Below, piece after piece: positions 15,146-22,902 of a stretch of DNA of 64,000 nucleotides. The DNA is from CATQHS01 sp963422655 (GTDB lineage Bacteria; Actinomycetota; Acidimicrobiia; Acidimicrobiales; Aldehydirespiratoraceae). Every line of letters starts with the position of its first letter. Position 1 is the first letter of the stretch. Made by a program: the position numbers and the translations under genes. The notes below the pieces were generated by a model that searched no databases, was not told the origin of the DNA, and worked only from the letters and a program-made list of their open reading frames with translations. The stretch is from the NCBI GenBank assembly GCA_963422655.1, contig OY730440.1, positions 558,001 through 622,000 on the forward strand, written 5' to 3'.

Positions 15146-16675
15146 ATGAGCACCCAGCAAGCGAGCCCGGATCCGGCCGGAAACTACCGTTTACGCGTCG
15201 AGAACTTCGGGCCGATCGTAGAGGCTTCTGTGGATCTGAGACCTCTGACTGTGTTCATCGGCCCCAGCAATACGGGAAAGTCCTACTTGGCTATTCTCAT
15301 ATATGCCTTACATCAATGTTTCGGGGAAGGAAATATCTTTCCGCCCAGATATCGGCGTCCTTTTTCTGTCGGGTTCATGTCTCGCCGCTTATTCGACACG
15401 GATGCAGTGAATGCACCGGTATTGGATATCTTACGGAAGTGGCTCCCAGAAAACTTGGAAAAAAAATTGCCCGATTCTCTACCGCCAGAGGTGACAGAGT
15501 TTATCGGTACCAGCCTGGAACACTCCGAGGATCTTGATCGTTTTCTCAGAAACGAAATAAGCAGGTGTTTTGGGGTCGACCATCCGAGTGACCTGATCAG
15601 GTATTCAAATCGTATCTCTCGGTCGACGGTCGAGTTGACCATTCCCCAAGAAGAGTTTACGGAATCTGTCGGGTACAAGCTTCAGATCGATAAGGAGACC
15701 GTCAGATCATCCAGCAATATAAGTGACACTCTCTTGGACGAGATAGCTATACCTGGCCACCTACAGGACAGGCTCTCCGATTTGAGACTGAGGACAGCGA
15801 CGATTCCGGATGAAGGGGATAGCGAACTCAGACTCTTGCTCAGCGCTATAGCAGGATACACGTTCGAATCTTTGCTTAAACCCCTGTACAGGACTGCGTA
15901 TTATCTACCGGCCGACCGTACGGGTGTCATGCACAGCCATCAAGTAGTGGTGAGCACCATTGTTCAGAATGCAGCCGCTGCTGGGCTCCGCCCTCTTGGC
16001 AGAACGCAAATCCTGTCGGGGGTGTTAGCAGATTTCTTGAGCCAGTTGATAGAAATAGACGGTAGACCGTATAGACCTTCTGAGCCAACCCGTGAACTGG
16101 CAAAACAACTCGAGGATAACGTTCTCAAGGGTGCAGTACGAATGGACCGCGCCGAGACCGACTACCCCAGTTTTGCCTATCGCCCGGGCGGCTGGAAAAA
16201 GGACCTACCGTTGATACGAGCATCTTCGATGGTCTCCGAACTGGCCCCTGTGGTCCTCTACCTGCGTTACCACGTGCGGCCCGGCGATATTCTGATCATC
16301 GAAGAACCGGAATCGCACCTGCACCCTGCCATGCAAGTAGCTCTCATCCGCCAGCTTGCCGGAGTAGTACGAGCCGGGGTGAGAGTTATAGTCACCACCC
16401 ATAGTGAGTGGGTTCTAGAGGAACTCGCCAATCTGATTCGATTGTCGCAGATCCCCGAAGACCGCCGAGAGGGAATCGCCGACGGTGATGTGGCGTTGCA
16501 CCCCAGCGAGGTGGGGGCGTGGCTGTTCGAACCCAGTCAGCGTCCCAAGGGTTCAAAGGTAAGCGAAGTATCCCTCGACGACTCCGGGCTCTATCCCTCC
16601 GGCTTCGACGATGTCGCTACGGCTCTCCACAATGACTGGGCCGAGATCACCAGCCGCATCGGAGAAGATCGGTGA
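15146..16675 (+). CDS. AAA/ABC-type ATPase (OLD/RecF-like), probable defence protein
   Basis: A 509-residue ATPase of the SMC/RecF/OLD type. Walker A is GPSNTGKS at residues 39-46; a long insertion follows; Walker B DILIIEEPESHLHPAMQ and the His-switch VIVTTHSEW lie near the C-terminus. There is no TOPRIM domain, so it is not a full OLD nuclease. The coding sequence is visibly richer in A+T than the flanking chromosome. Its stop overlaps the start of a small PD-(D/E)xK-like gene (GTGA), an arrangement common in ATPase-nuclease anti-phage pairs. I could not match it to a named system. Confidence 0.8.
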   Translation: MSTQQASPDPAGNYRLRVENFGPIVEASVDLRPLTVFIGPSNTGKSYLAILIYALHQCFGEGNIFPPRYRRPFSVGFMSRRLFDTDAVNAPVLDILRKWLPENLEKKLPDSLPPEVTEFIGTSLEHSEDLDRFLRNEISRCFGVDHPSDLIRYSNRISRSTVELTIPQEEFTESVGYKLQIDKETVRSSSNISDTLLDEIAIPGHLQDRLSDLRLRTATIPDEGDSELRLLLSAIAGYTFESLLKPLYRTAYYLPADRTGVMHSHQVVVSTIVQNAAAAGLRPLGRTQILSGVLADFLSQLIEIDGRPYRPSEPTRELAKQLEDNVLKGAVRMDRAETDYPSFAYRPGGWKKDLPLIRASSMVSELAPVVLYLRYHVRPGDILIIEEPESHLHPAMQVALIRQLAGVVRAGVRVIVTTHSEWVLEELANLIRLSQIPEDRREGIADGDVALHPSEVGAWLFEPSQRPKGSKVSEVSLDDSGLYPSGFDDVATALHNDWAEITSRIGEDR

Positions 16676-17148
16676 CCGGGCTCGTGGAAGTAGTCGAGAA
16701 GAACATCGACAGTTCGTGCATCGTCAGCAAGATGAAAAAGTCAGGTTGTACGGTATCTCTCAGCGGAGCGCCGCTATTACGCCTGATCGTCGATTTCGAT
16801 CAACCGGGCTCGCCGTTGGATAGCAACCAGCAAAGATGTGACTATCTGTTCATAGCCGAAGAAGCCGACAGACCCGGTTGGGTCGCCCTTTTGGAACTGA
16901 AGAAGGGTCGATTGCGCACCAGCGAAGTTGTCGGGCAGCTGAAAGCGAGTACTAGGGCCGCTGAACAGCTTGTCCCCCAAAGTGCTGCAGTCAGATTTCG
17001 ACCTATCGTTGCTTTAGGCGGCGGTATTCACAAGGCCGAGCGAACCGCACTGAAGCAAAAGAGCAATAAAGTGCGTTTCCATAAGGAGTGCGAATTCGTT
17101 CGATTGATCCATTGCGATAGTGCTTTGGCCCAGGAGCTTCGTGCATGA
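16672..17148 (+). CDS. PD-(D/E)xK-nuclease-like partner of the ATPase
   Basis: A 158-residue protein, translationally coupled to the ATPase by a GTGA overlap. The segment CDYLFIAEE, then ALLELKKG, then EVVGQL fits the D...ExK...Q pattern of PD-(D/E)xK nucleases (Asp57, Glu75, Lys77, Gln89). This is an inference from pattern only. The small size means it would be little more than a nuclease core. Its stop overlaps the next start (ATGA), so three genes are coupled. Confidence 0.55.
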   Translation: MTGLVEVVEKNIDSSCIVSKMKKSGCTVSLSGAPLLRLIVDFDQPGSPLDSNQQRCDYLFIAEEADRPGWVALLELKKGRLRTSEVVGQLKASTRAAEQLVPQSAAVRFRPIVALGGGIHKAERTALKQKSNKVRFHKECEFVRLIHCDSALAQELRA

Positions 17149-17594
17149 CAACGCCATCAGCAATTCGCAAGAAGCGCATCGAGGTGACTCTGCCATTGGA
17201 AGCTGCCAACGTCGCGTCGGCCCGGGAGCACTCCATCTGCCATGGCCATCCCAGCACTCTGCACCTCTGGTGGGCGCAGCGGCCGCTGGCTGCGACCTGC
17301 GCCGTACTGTTCACCCAGATGGTGGACGACCTGTCTGTCTATACCTCGCTCTGCCAGAACAACGGGGACCACCCCCAGGCCGCCGGTAAACCCGGGTCGG
17401 CAGGCGAAGGAGATAAGTATCGAATTGGTGTCGAGGTGCCTATGGCGTCCACTTTCTTTCTTTCCAAGAAGAAAGGCAGGGAGGCATATGTCAAACCGGT
17501 GATCGAAGACGGTAGCTACCGTTTCACTGTCGAGGCGGGTGCGTCACCGCAATCAGCCTGCCGAGGCGCGTTCTTCGGCAATTCTGAGAACTGA
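17145..17594 (+). pseudogene. internally deleted DUF1156 DNA methyltransferase remnant
   Basis: The first part (KKRIEVTLPLEAANVAS, then HGHPSTLHLWWAQRPLA) is the N-terminus of DUF1156-type adenine methyltransferases, proteins of roughly 900-1000 residues in defence islands. After about 70 residues it jumps to a region (FFLSKKKGREAYVKPVIEDG, then YRFTVEAG) that normally lies a few hundred residues further on, and it ends soon after at 149 residues. The methyltransferase motifs DPFAGGG and DPPY are absent. The fused frame stays open, so a short protein may still be made, but it cannot be a methyltransferase. It starts at an ATGA overlap with the preceding gene. Confidence 0.75.
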
Positions 17595-17595
17595 A

Positions 17596-18072
17596 ATGAT
17601 AGTAATATTCTCAGACGATGAGATTGATGTATTGGTCAAGAAACGGAAACTTCTTCCCCAGGGCTGGAAAACTCCGATACGACTCACCCCCAAGCAAGGG
17701 CACATGCAACGCCACTTGGAACTCACCGGAATCGATAGTGATAAATTCCGACTCATTCTCCGGCAAAGCACTATCAACCAACTGGACTTCTCGGCCATCC
17801 TGGCGGTTAAGGTCCCGCAATCCACCCAACTATTCCGCTTGCTCCGCTACAACGGAAGAAGCCATGAGCATACCAACTCCATTGAGGGTGAGACCTTCTA
17901 CGATTACCACATTCACACGTCTACAGCCCGGTATCAAGAAATCGGAGCCCGCGAAGATGCCTACGCTAAGGTTACCGATCGATACAGCGATCTCTATGGC
18001 GCGCTCGAATGCTTGTGTATCGACGGGAACTTGGATACTCCACCCGACGATCAGATCCGTCTCTTTGAATGA
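17596..18072 (+). CDS. DUF6978-like protein, partner of DUF1828/DUF1829
   Basis: A 158-residue protein starting MIVIFSDDEIDVLVKKRKLL, with GHMQRHLELTG, FRLILRQSTINQLDFSAILA and FYDYHIHTSTARYQEIGARE. These features resemble the DUF6978 family, which recurs beside DUF1828 proteins in toxin-antitoxin-like or defence loci. The assignment is from memory of the family. The ATG at 17596 is chosen; the open frame extends upstream into the DUF1156 remnant. It ends 6 bases before the next gene. No catalytic motif is evident. Confidence 0.55.
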   Translation: MIVIFSDDEIDVLVKKRKLLPQGWKTPIRLTPKQGHMQRHLELTGIDSDKFRLILRQSTINQLDFSAILAVKVPQSTQLFRLLRYNGRSHEHTNSIEGETFYDYHIHTSTARYQEIGAREDAYAKVTDRYSDLYGALECLCIDGNLDTPPDDQIRLFE

Positions 18073-18078
18073 GGCATT

Positions 18079-18858
18079 GTGATGCTTAGCGATACTATAG
18101 AACGAGATTTCCAGACGAAAGTCTCCAGGAAAGTTCGGCTCGAAACGGAAGGAATTAACCGCTATCGTGTTCTAACCCCGTTTCGGTTCGACGATGGTGA
18201 TCATCTTGCTATTGTCCTCAAGAAGGAAGGGACAGGGTGGGTCCTGTCGGATGAGGCCCACACCTACATGCATCTCACCTACGATATTGATGAGAAAGCC
18301 CTACATAGTGGTACGCGTCAAAAGCTGATCTCGAACGTGCTGTCGGTGTTTCAAGTCGAAGACCGGTCCGGGGAACTAATCCTGAATGTAGCCAACGAAC
18401 GATACGGAGATGCGTTCTACACTTTCGTACAGGCACTACTCAAGATCACCGATGTCTCGTATCTGTCTCGGGAGCGAGTTAGATCTACCTTCGACGAAGA
18501 CTTCCGGGCGCTGGTCACTTCATCGGTGCCGGAAGATCGTAGACACTTCGACTGGCATGATCCGAAACATGATCCCAATGGCAAATACACAGTCGACTGT
18601 TATATCAATGGCCGGCAGCGACCGCTCTATGTATACGCACTGACCAACGACAGCCAGGCTAGAGATGCTATGATCTCTCTTCACCAGTTCGAGAAGTGGG
18701 GTATTCCCTCCCGTTCACTGGCCATCTTCGAGGATCAAGAATCGATCAACCGTAAGGTGCTGGCCCGCTTCAGCGACATATGCGAGAAACAGTTCTCCAA
18801 CTTGAGCGGCAACCGCAAGAGGATTCAGAATTATCTCGGTCAAGCCATTGCAGCCTGA
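18079..18858 (+). CDS. DUF1828/DUF1829 domain protein
   Basis: A 259-residue protein. The N-terminal half (RYRVLTPFRFDDGDHLAIVL, then GWVLSDEAHTYMHL) is typical of DUF1828. The C-terminal half (RRHFDWHDPKHDPNGKY, RPLYVYALTNDSQARDAMIS, LAIFEDQESINRKVLARFSD) matches DUF1829. Such proteins are widespread in accessory regions and are thought to act in defence or as toxin-antitoxin components; the biochemical role is unknown. Together with the previous gene it forms a likely two-gene unit. Base composition resembles the island rather than the flanking core genes. Confidence 0.7.
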   Translation: MMLSDTIERDFQTKVSRKVRLETEGINRYRVLTPFRFDDGDHLAIVLKKEGTGWVLSDEAHTYMHLTYDIDEKALHSGTRQKLISNVLSVFQVEDRSGELILNVANERYGDAFYTFVQALLKITDVSYLSRERVRSTFDEDFRALVTSSVPEDRRHFDWHDPKHDPNGKYTVDCYINGRQRPLYVYALTNDSQARDAMISLHQFEKWGIPSRSLAIFEDQESINRKVLARFSDICEKQFSNLSGNRKRIQNYLGQAIAA

Positions 18859-18978
18859 GGTACGGAGGCCAGACATCTCAATCGTTGCAGCAGATCTTGG
18901 GGGAACCGGTCCGAGACAGGAAGAAATCCTTCCGGCATGTAGACATCGCTGTTCCAACCGATCCTCGACCCGGTAGCT

Positions 18979-19911
18979 TTATTGACCAATACCTACCGTG
19001 CTCTGCTGATCTGCCCTGGGGATACCATTGACAAGTCTCAGGATGAGTGCACCCACGACATGGACGCAGAGCCATGCATCCTCGGGTGAAGCCGGTTGAG
19101 CATTGTGAGCGTCACCCTTTGAACTACGATCAGCCGAGACCCAGTCGATCAACTTACGGTCATAGTGCATGAGGAGACCCTTATTCTGGGCATCTTTCGC
19201 TAGCGGCCCGAGACTGTTACCAGTGCAGTGTAGCGAAGAGAGTGCCTCCTGTAGAGCCGTACCGGCATCAGTGATCGCGTTTTCAGGTGAACCAGTGTGG
19301 AGCTGGTCAAGGGCGTCTCGGTAAGCCTTCTCGACATCGGCAAAATCCTTCCGGCTCCCAAGTAGCGTCAGTGTCGGCACGATGACCGCTTCATGCATCA
19401 CTCTTGACTCAACCGATACGAATTGACCTTCAATAAGGTCAAAGCTGATTCGATGTTCTCTAAGTACTGTTTTGACCTTGTCAACGAATGTCGGCAACCT
19501 CCCTTTTAGAACTTGATCTGCCTTCAGAACTATACCATGTGGCCTAATCGAGGTATTCTCTACGGTTCTTAAAAGAGCTTCGATAAACGATAGTACGATC
19601 ACTTCGTCTGACTCTAATATAGCTTTAGATACATCCTCCCATGCATCCTCCCATTCCTTATGATTGATGCCCCCGAGGTTAGGCAGACCCAAGTCTTCAC
19701 AGGTTTCTCTCCGCACGTATCTGATGTATTCAGAACGATAATCGTCATTATATGCAGAACGATAACGGTCATTATGACTATCTAAGAGAGCTTCCACCGC
19801 GTAAAAGATCCTATGTCGTGCTGTTTCGTCAAGCTTGTTCGTCCAAAAGGACCGTCCTTCGGCTTCGGCTTCTTCGAGTTTCATGAGACGTTCCCGGCGT
19901 CCGAACAACAT
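18979..19911 (-). CDS. STM4504/CBY_0614-like protein with abortive-infection C-terminal domain
   Basis: The predicted 310-residue product starts MLFGRRERLMKLEEAEAEG, like STM4504/CBY_0614 family proteins. Its C-terminal half (FADVEKAYRDALDQLHTG, ENAITDAGTALQEALSSL, RSSKGDAHNAQ) resembles the Abi_C domain of abortive-infection proteins. The open frame extends to 20088 through the poly-G tract, but that extension looks non-coding. The ATG at 19911 has no Shine-Dalgarno sequence. A TATAAT lies seven bases before it, so a leaderless transcript is possible. It is convergent with the DUF1828/1829 gene and is the last gene of the island. Confidence 0.62.
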   Translation of the reverse strand: MLFGRRERLMKLEEAEAEGRSFWTNKLDETARHRIFYAVEALLDSHNDRYRSAYNDDYRSEYIRYVRRETCEDLGLPNLGGINHKEWEDAWEDVSKAILESDEVIVLSFIEALLRTVENTSIRPHGIVLKADQVLKGRLPTFVDKVKTVLREHRISFDLIEGQFVSVESRVMHEAVIVPTLTLLGSRKDFADVEKAYRDALDQLHTGSPENAITDAGTALQEALSSLHCTGNSLGPLAKDAQNKGLLMHYDRKLIDWVSADRSSKGDAHNAQPASPEDAWLCVHVVGALILRLVNGIPRADQQSTVGIGQ

Positions 19912-19989
19912 GTTCGCAATTATACGGATAATCAAGACCCACACACCGACAGCTTGGCCTACCGCGGATGCACCAGTCACGATGCCACG

Positions 19990-20007
19990 CCCCCCCCCCC
20001 CCCCCCC
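19990..20007. repeat. 18-base C/G homopolymer
   Basis: Eighteen consecutive C on the plus strand lie between the end of the membrane-protein gene (20016) and the start of the Abi_C-like gene (19911), where base composition changes. It may be a slippage-prone phase-variation tract, a scar, or an assembly join. Confidence 0.95.
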
Positions 20008-20015
20008 AACTCGGA

Positions 20016-20477
20016 TCACTGACCGCCCTCGAAACCCCCCACCGCGCCGATCTCGGCTAAGTACTGCATCTGGAGCTCGCATATACACACCACGTCGACC
20101 GGGTCCGGTCCGCCGACAGCCAGCGACCGGGCCACGACCGCATCGACGGCGGTATCGGTATCGGCCACCGCCACGTCATCGACAGCAACGGCGGCGTCAC
20201 CGAGCTCGGTGCCGTACGGGGTGGCCAACCCCATAGAGGCGAACCAGTCGAGGTGCCAGCCAGCAACGGTACGGACATCGGCATAGCTGACCCTGGCCGT
20301 GACCTCGGAAGGCAGACGGTCAGCGATGTAGTCGACAGCGCCGTCGAGTTCGTAGATGGTCGGAGCCGTCTCGTTCTCTAGCCGTCCGACAGCAATGGCC
20401 ACCGCCACCACCGCTATGGCCACCACCGCGACGGCTCCCACCGCTACCAGCACCCAGAGCAGCACGGCCGCTCTCAA
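20016..20477 (-). CDS. membrane-anchored hypothetical protein
   Basis: A 153-residue protein with one long N-terminal transmembrane helix (LLWVLVAVGAVAVVAIAVVA and on) and a soluble domain containing YELDGAVDYIADRL, DVRTVAGWHLDWFASMGLA and a C-terminal DVVCICELQMQYLAEIGAV. The start is probably TTG at 20477; a GTG four codons later is an alternative. It follows the acyl-CoA dehydrogenase gene on the same strand by 34 bases. No family was recognised; the domain resembles other actinobacterial conserved hypotheticals in length and layout. Confidence 0.65.
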   Translation of the reverse strand: MRAAVLLWVLVAVGAVAVVAIAVVAVAIAVGRLENETAPTIYELDGAVDYIADRLPSEVTARVSYADVRTVAGWHLDWFASMGLATPYGTELGDAAVAVDDVAVADTDTAVDAVVARSLAVGGPDPVDVVCICELQMQYLAEIGAVGGFEGGQ

Positions 20478-20510
20478 GGTCTCGCTGTGGACCCTGGCTC
20501 GCCGCGCCGC

Positions 20511-21626
20511 TTAGATACCAATCCGACGGGCCAGCAGCTCCCGGTGATACGTCGGGTCTCCGAACAGCAGCTCGGAGCTCTTGGCCCTCTTGAAATAGAG
20601 ATGGGCCGGGTGCTCCCAGGTGAAGCCGATACCGCCGTGAATCTGGATATTCTCGGCTGCGGCGTGGAAGTAGGCCTCCGAGCAGTAGCTCTTGGCCAGG
20701 GAAGCGACCTGGGGCAACTCGTCGTTCATCTCCGCCGCACACCAGCCCGCATAGTAGGCAGCCGACTTGGCCGACTCTACCTCCAACAGCATGTCGGCAC
20801 ACTTGTGCTTGATAGCTTGGAACGAACCGATGGGCCGTCCGAACTGGACCCGCACTTTGGCGTACTCCACCGCCATGTCCAGACACATCTGGGCCCCGCC
20901 CACCTGTTCGGCGGCCAAGGCCACTGCGGCCAGGTCCAGCACTGTTTCCAGCACCGGCCAGCCTGCGCCCTCGGTGCCGATGAGACTGGCCTGCACCTCC
21001 TCGAAGGTGAGCTTGGCCTGCTTGCGGGTCTGGTCCATGGTCGACAGCGCCGTCCGGGTGAGCCCGTCGGCGTCGGGCTCGACAGTGAACAACGACACCC
21101 CCGAACCGGTCCGGGCCGCCACCACGATCAGGTCGGCTGTGTGCCCGTCGAGCACATACATCTTGGTCCCGTCGAGCGTCCAAGAACCATTCGAGCCCGA
21201 CGCGGCCATGGTCACGCCCGTCTCGTCCCAGCGTCCGTTCTGCTCGGTGAAAGCCAGCGCAGCTCGGCGCCGGCCCGAGGCTATATCCGGAAGATGGGCC
21301 TGGCTGGCCTCCTCGTCGCCAGCGCACAACAAGGCGTTTGCGGCCAAGACCACCGACGAGAAGTAAGGAGCACACAAAAGAGCCCGGCCCATCTCCTCCA
21401 GCACGATGACCTGCTCCACGAAGCTGAAGCCCTGACCGCCGTAGACTTCAGGGATGGCCAATCCCTGCAGGCCCATCTGTTCGGCCATCTGATCCCACAC
21501 ATCGGGGTCGTATCCCCGCTCGGTGTCCATCTGCTCCCTCACGTCTGTCTCGGACGATTTGTCGGCAAGAAAGTCGCGGACAAAATTACGGAGCTGATCC
21601 TGCTCCTCGGTGAAAGCAAAGTTCAC
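20511..21626 (-). CDS. acyl-CoA dehydrogenase
   Basis: An FAD-dependent alpha,beta-dehydrogenase of acyl-CoA thioesters, 371 residues. It shows the three-domain layout: helical N-domain with GLAIPEVYGGQGFSFVEQ, a beta domain (ALAFTEQNGRW, then GTKMYVLDGHTADLIVVAA), and the C-terminal helices with RVQFGRPIGSFQAIKHKCAD and IQIHGGIGFTWEHP. GTG at 21626 is chosen because AGGAGAACTC precedes it; the upstream ATG frame adds an unsupported N-terminus. The substrate cannot be deduced. It lacks linked beta-oxidation genes, so a degradative role for an unusual acid or side chain is possible. Confidence 0.9.
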   Translation of the reverse strand: MNFAFTEEQDQLRNFVRDFLADKSSETDVREQMDTERGYDPDVWDQMAEQMGLQGLAIPEVYGGQGFSFVEQVIVLEEMGRALLCAPYFSSVVLAANALLCAGDEEASQAHLPDIASGRRRAALAFTEQNGRWDETGVTMAASGSNGSWTLDGTKMYVLDGHTADLIVVAARTGSGVSLFTVEPDADGLTRTALSTMDQTRKQAKLTFEEVQASLIGTEGAGWPVLETVLDLAAVALAAEQVGGAQMCLDMAVEYAKVRVQFGRPIGSFQAIKHKCADMLLEVESAKSAAYYAGWCAAEMNDELPQVASLAKSYCSEAYFHAAAENIQIHGGIGFTWEHPAHLYFKRAKSSELLFGDPTYHRELLARRIGI

Positions 21627-21664
21627 GAGTTCTCCTACGTCATTCGAAGGCACGGTGAGCTTAG

Positions 21665-22048
21665 ATGGTGTACATGAGAACGCCATTGCCCGCCGACGAA
21701 CGGCCCTACGACCCCACTCCAGTGCACACTGCGGACCTGCCCCCCACGCCGGTACGCGATCGCAACATCGGGGCTGAAGCCTGGGTCGAGGCGCCGGCCG
21801 CCTTGCTGGCCGCCGGCGACGATATCGGTTATCCCCCCATCGCCTACAAGCGGCGTCTGGGACAATGGCTGCTGTGGCGGGCCGGGCCGGCCCGAGGAGC
21901 CGACGCTCGCTATGTGGCAGTTCACGCCGACGACCTCACCCGGCTTCACACCTTTCGGCTCCACCCCGACGGCACCGGGACCGGAATCGGCCCGTCAGGC
22001 CGACACGATCGGTTCCGGGCTTGGAAGCAGGACCTTCACACCCACTGA
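21665..22048 (+). CDS. conserved hypothetical protein
   Basis: A 127-residue predicted soluble protein (AWVEAPAALLAAGDDIGYPP, KRRLGQWLLWRAGPARGADA, ending FRAWKQDLHTH). It diverges from the acyl-CoA dehydrogenase gene with 38 bases between starts and has no visible Shine-Dalgarno sequence, so it may be leaderless. ATG codons at 21665 and 21674 are both possible. The residue pattern looks protein-like and the codon use is that of the core genome. No domain was recognised. Confidence 0.5.
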   Translation: MVYMRTPLPADERPYDPTPVHTADLPPTPVRDRNIGAEAWVEAPAALLAAGDDIGYPPIAYKRRLGQWLLWRAGPARGADARYVAVHADDLTRLHTFRLHPDGTGTGIGPSGRHDRFRAWKQDLHTH

Positions 22049-22146
22049 TTCCGGATCAGGATCAGGTTCGGCCCATCATCACACCTCCGCCGGGATTTCT
22101 CCTATGGCCGTAGTGCTAATGGTGACCGGGGCCTAGAATCCGGGGC

Positions 22147-22902
22147 GTGTCCGAGGCGCCTCTGTTCGAGATCGAAAGCCTACGAGCGGCGGCTGCCGGG
22201 GGCGGAACCGAGATCCTCGAAGGAGTGGACTTGGTGGTGAAGTCGGGTGAGATCCACGCCCTCATGGGCCCCAACGGGTCGGGGAAGTCGACGTTGGCCC
22301 ACGTGCTGCTGGGGAACCCCGAGTACGAGCTGACGAGCGGTTCGATTCGGTTCAAGGGTGAGGACATCACCCAGTGGCCGCCCGACGTGCGGGCCAAGGC
22401 CGGCCTGTTCCTCGCCTTCCAGCACCCCAAGGAGATCCCGGGCGTCTCGGTGCGCAACTTCTTGACCCAGGCTCTCCAGTCCCGCAAGGGCACCGACGTG
22501 AGCACCATCGAGACCTACATCACCATGAAGGAATGGATGGAACGGCTCAAGATCGATTCGGCCTTCATGGATCGGTACCTCAATACGGGATTCTCCGGCG
22601 GTGAGAAGAAACGCAACGAGATCCTTCAGATGGCCGTGCTGGAACCCGACATGGCCATTTTGGACGAGACCGACTCCGGGCTCGACGTCGACGCTTTGCG
22701 TACCGTGGCCAAAGGAGTGCAGGAAGTGCGCCGCGACCGCCCCGAGATGGGGGTCTTAGCCATCACCCACTTCCGGCGACTGCTGACCGAGCTGCGCCCC
22801 GACCGGATCCACGTGCTGGTCAACGGCCGTGTCATCGACAGCGGAGGGCCCGAACTGGCCGACCGACTCGAGCTCGAGGGTTACGCCGGGTACGCGTCGT
22901 GA
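22147..22902 (+). CDS. sufC: Fe-S assembly ATPase SufC, first copy
   Basis: SufC is the ATPase of the SufBCD scaffold that builds Fe-S clusters. The 251-residue protein has Walker A GPNGSGKST, the SufC-typical FLAFQHPKEIPGVSV segment, signature FSGGEKKRNE and Walker B AILDETDSGLDVDALR. The GTG start at 22147 and a GTGA overlap with sufS show coupling. A second, divergent SufC lies at 33161-33964 next to sufB and sufD, so this one is a paralogue rather than the usual single copy. Confidence 0.93.
   Translation: MSEAPLFEIESLRAAAAGGGTEILEGVDLVVKSGEIHALMGPNGSGKSTLAHVLLGNPEYELTSGSIRFKGEDITQWPPDVRAKAGLFLAFQHPKEIPGVSVRNFLTQALQSRKGTDVSTIETYITMKEWMERLKIDSAFMDRYLNTGFSGGEKKRNEILQMAVLEPDMAILDETDSGLDVDALRTVAKGVQEVRRDRPEMGVLAITHFRRLLTELRPDRIHVLVNGRVIDSGGPELADRLELEGYAGYAS

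Noticed and set aside
18979..20088. Longer start at 20088 for the Abi_C-like gene
   Set aside because: The extra 59 residues include a Gly run from the poly-G tract and no protein-like pattern, and they would overlap the upstream gene's end.
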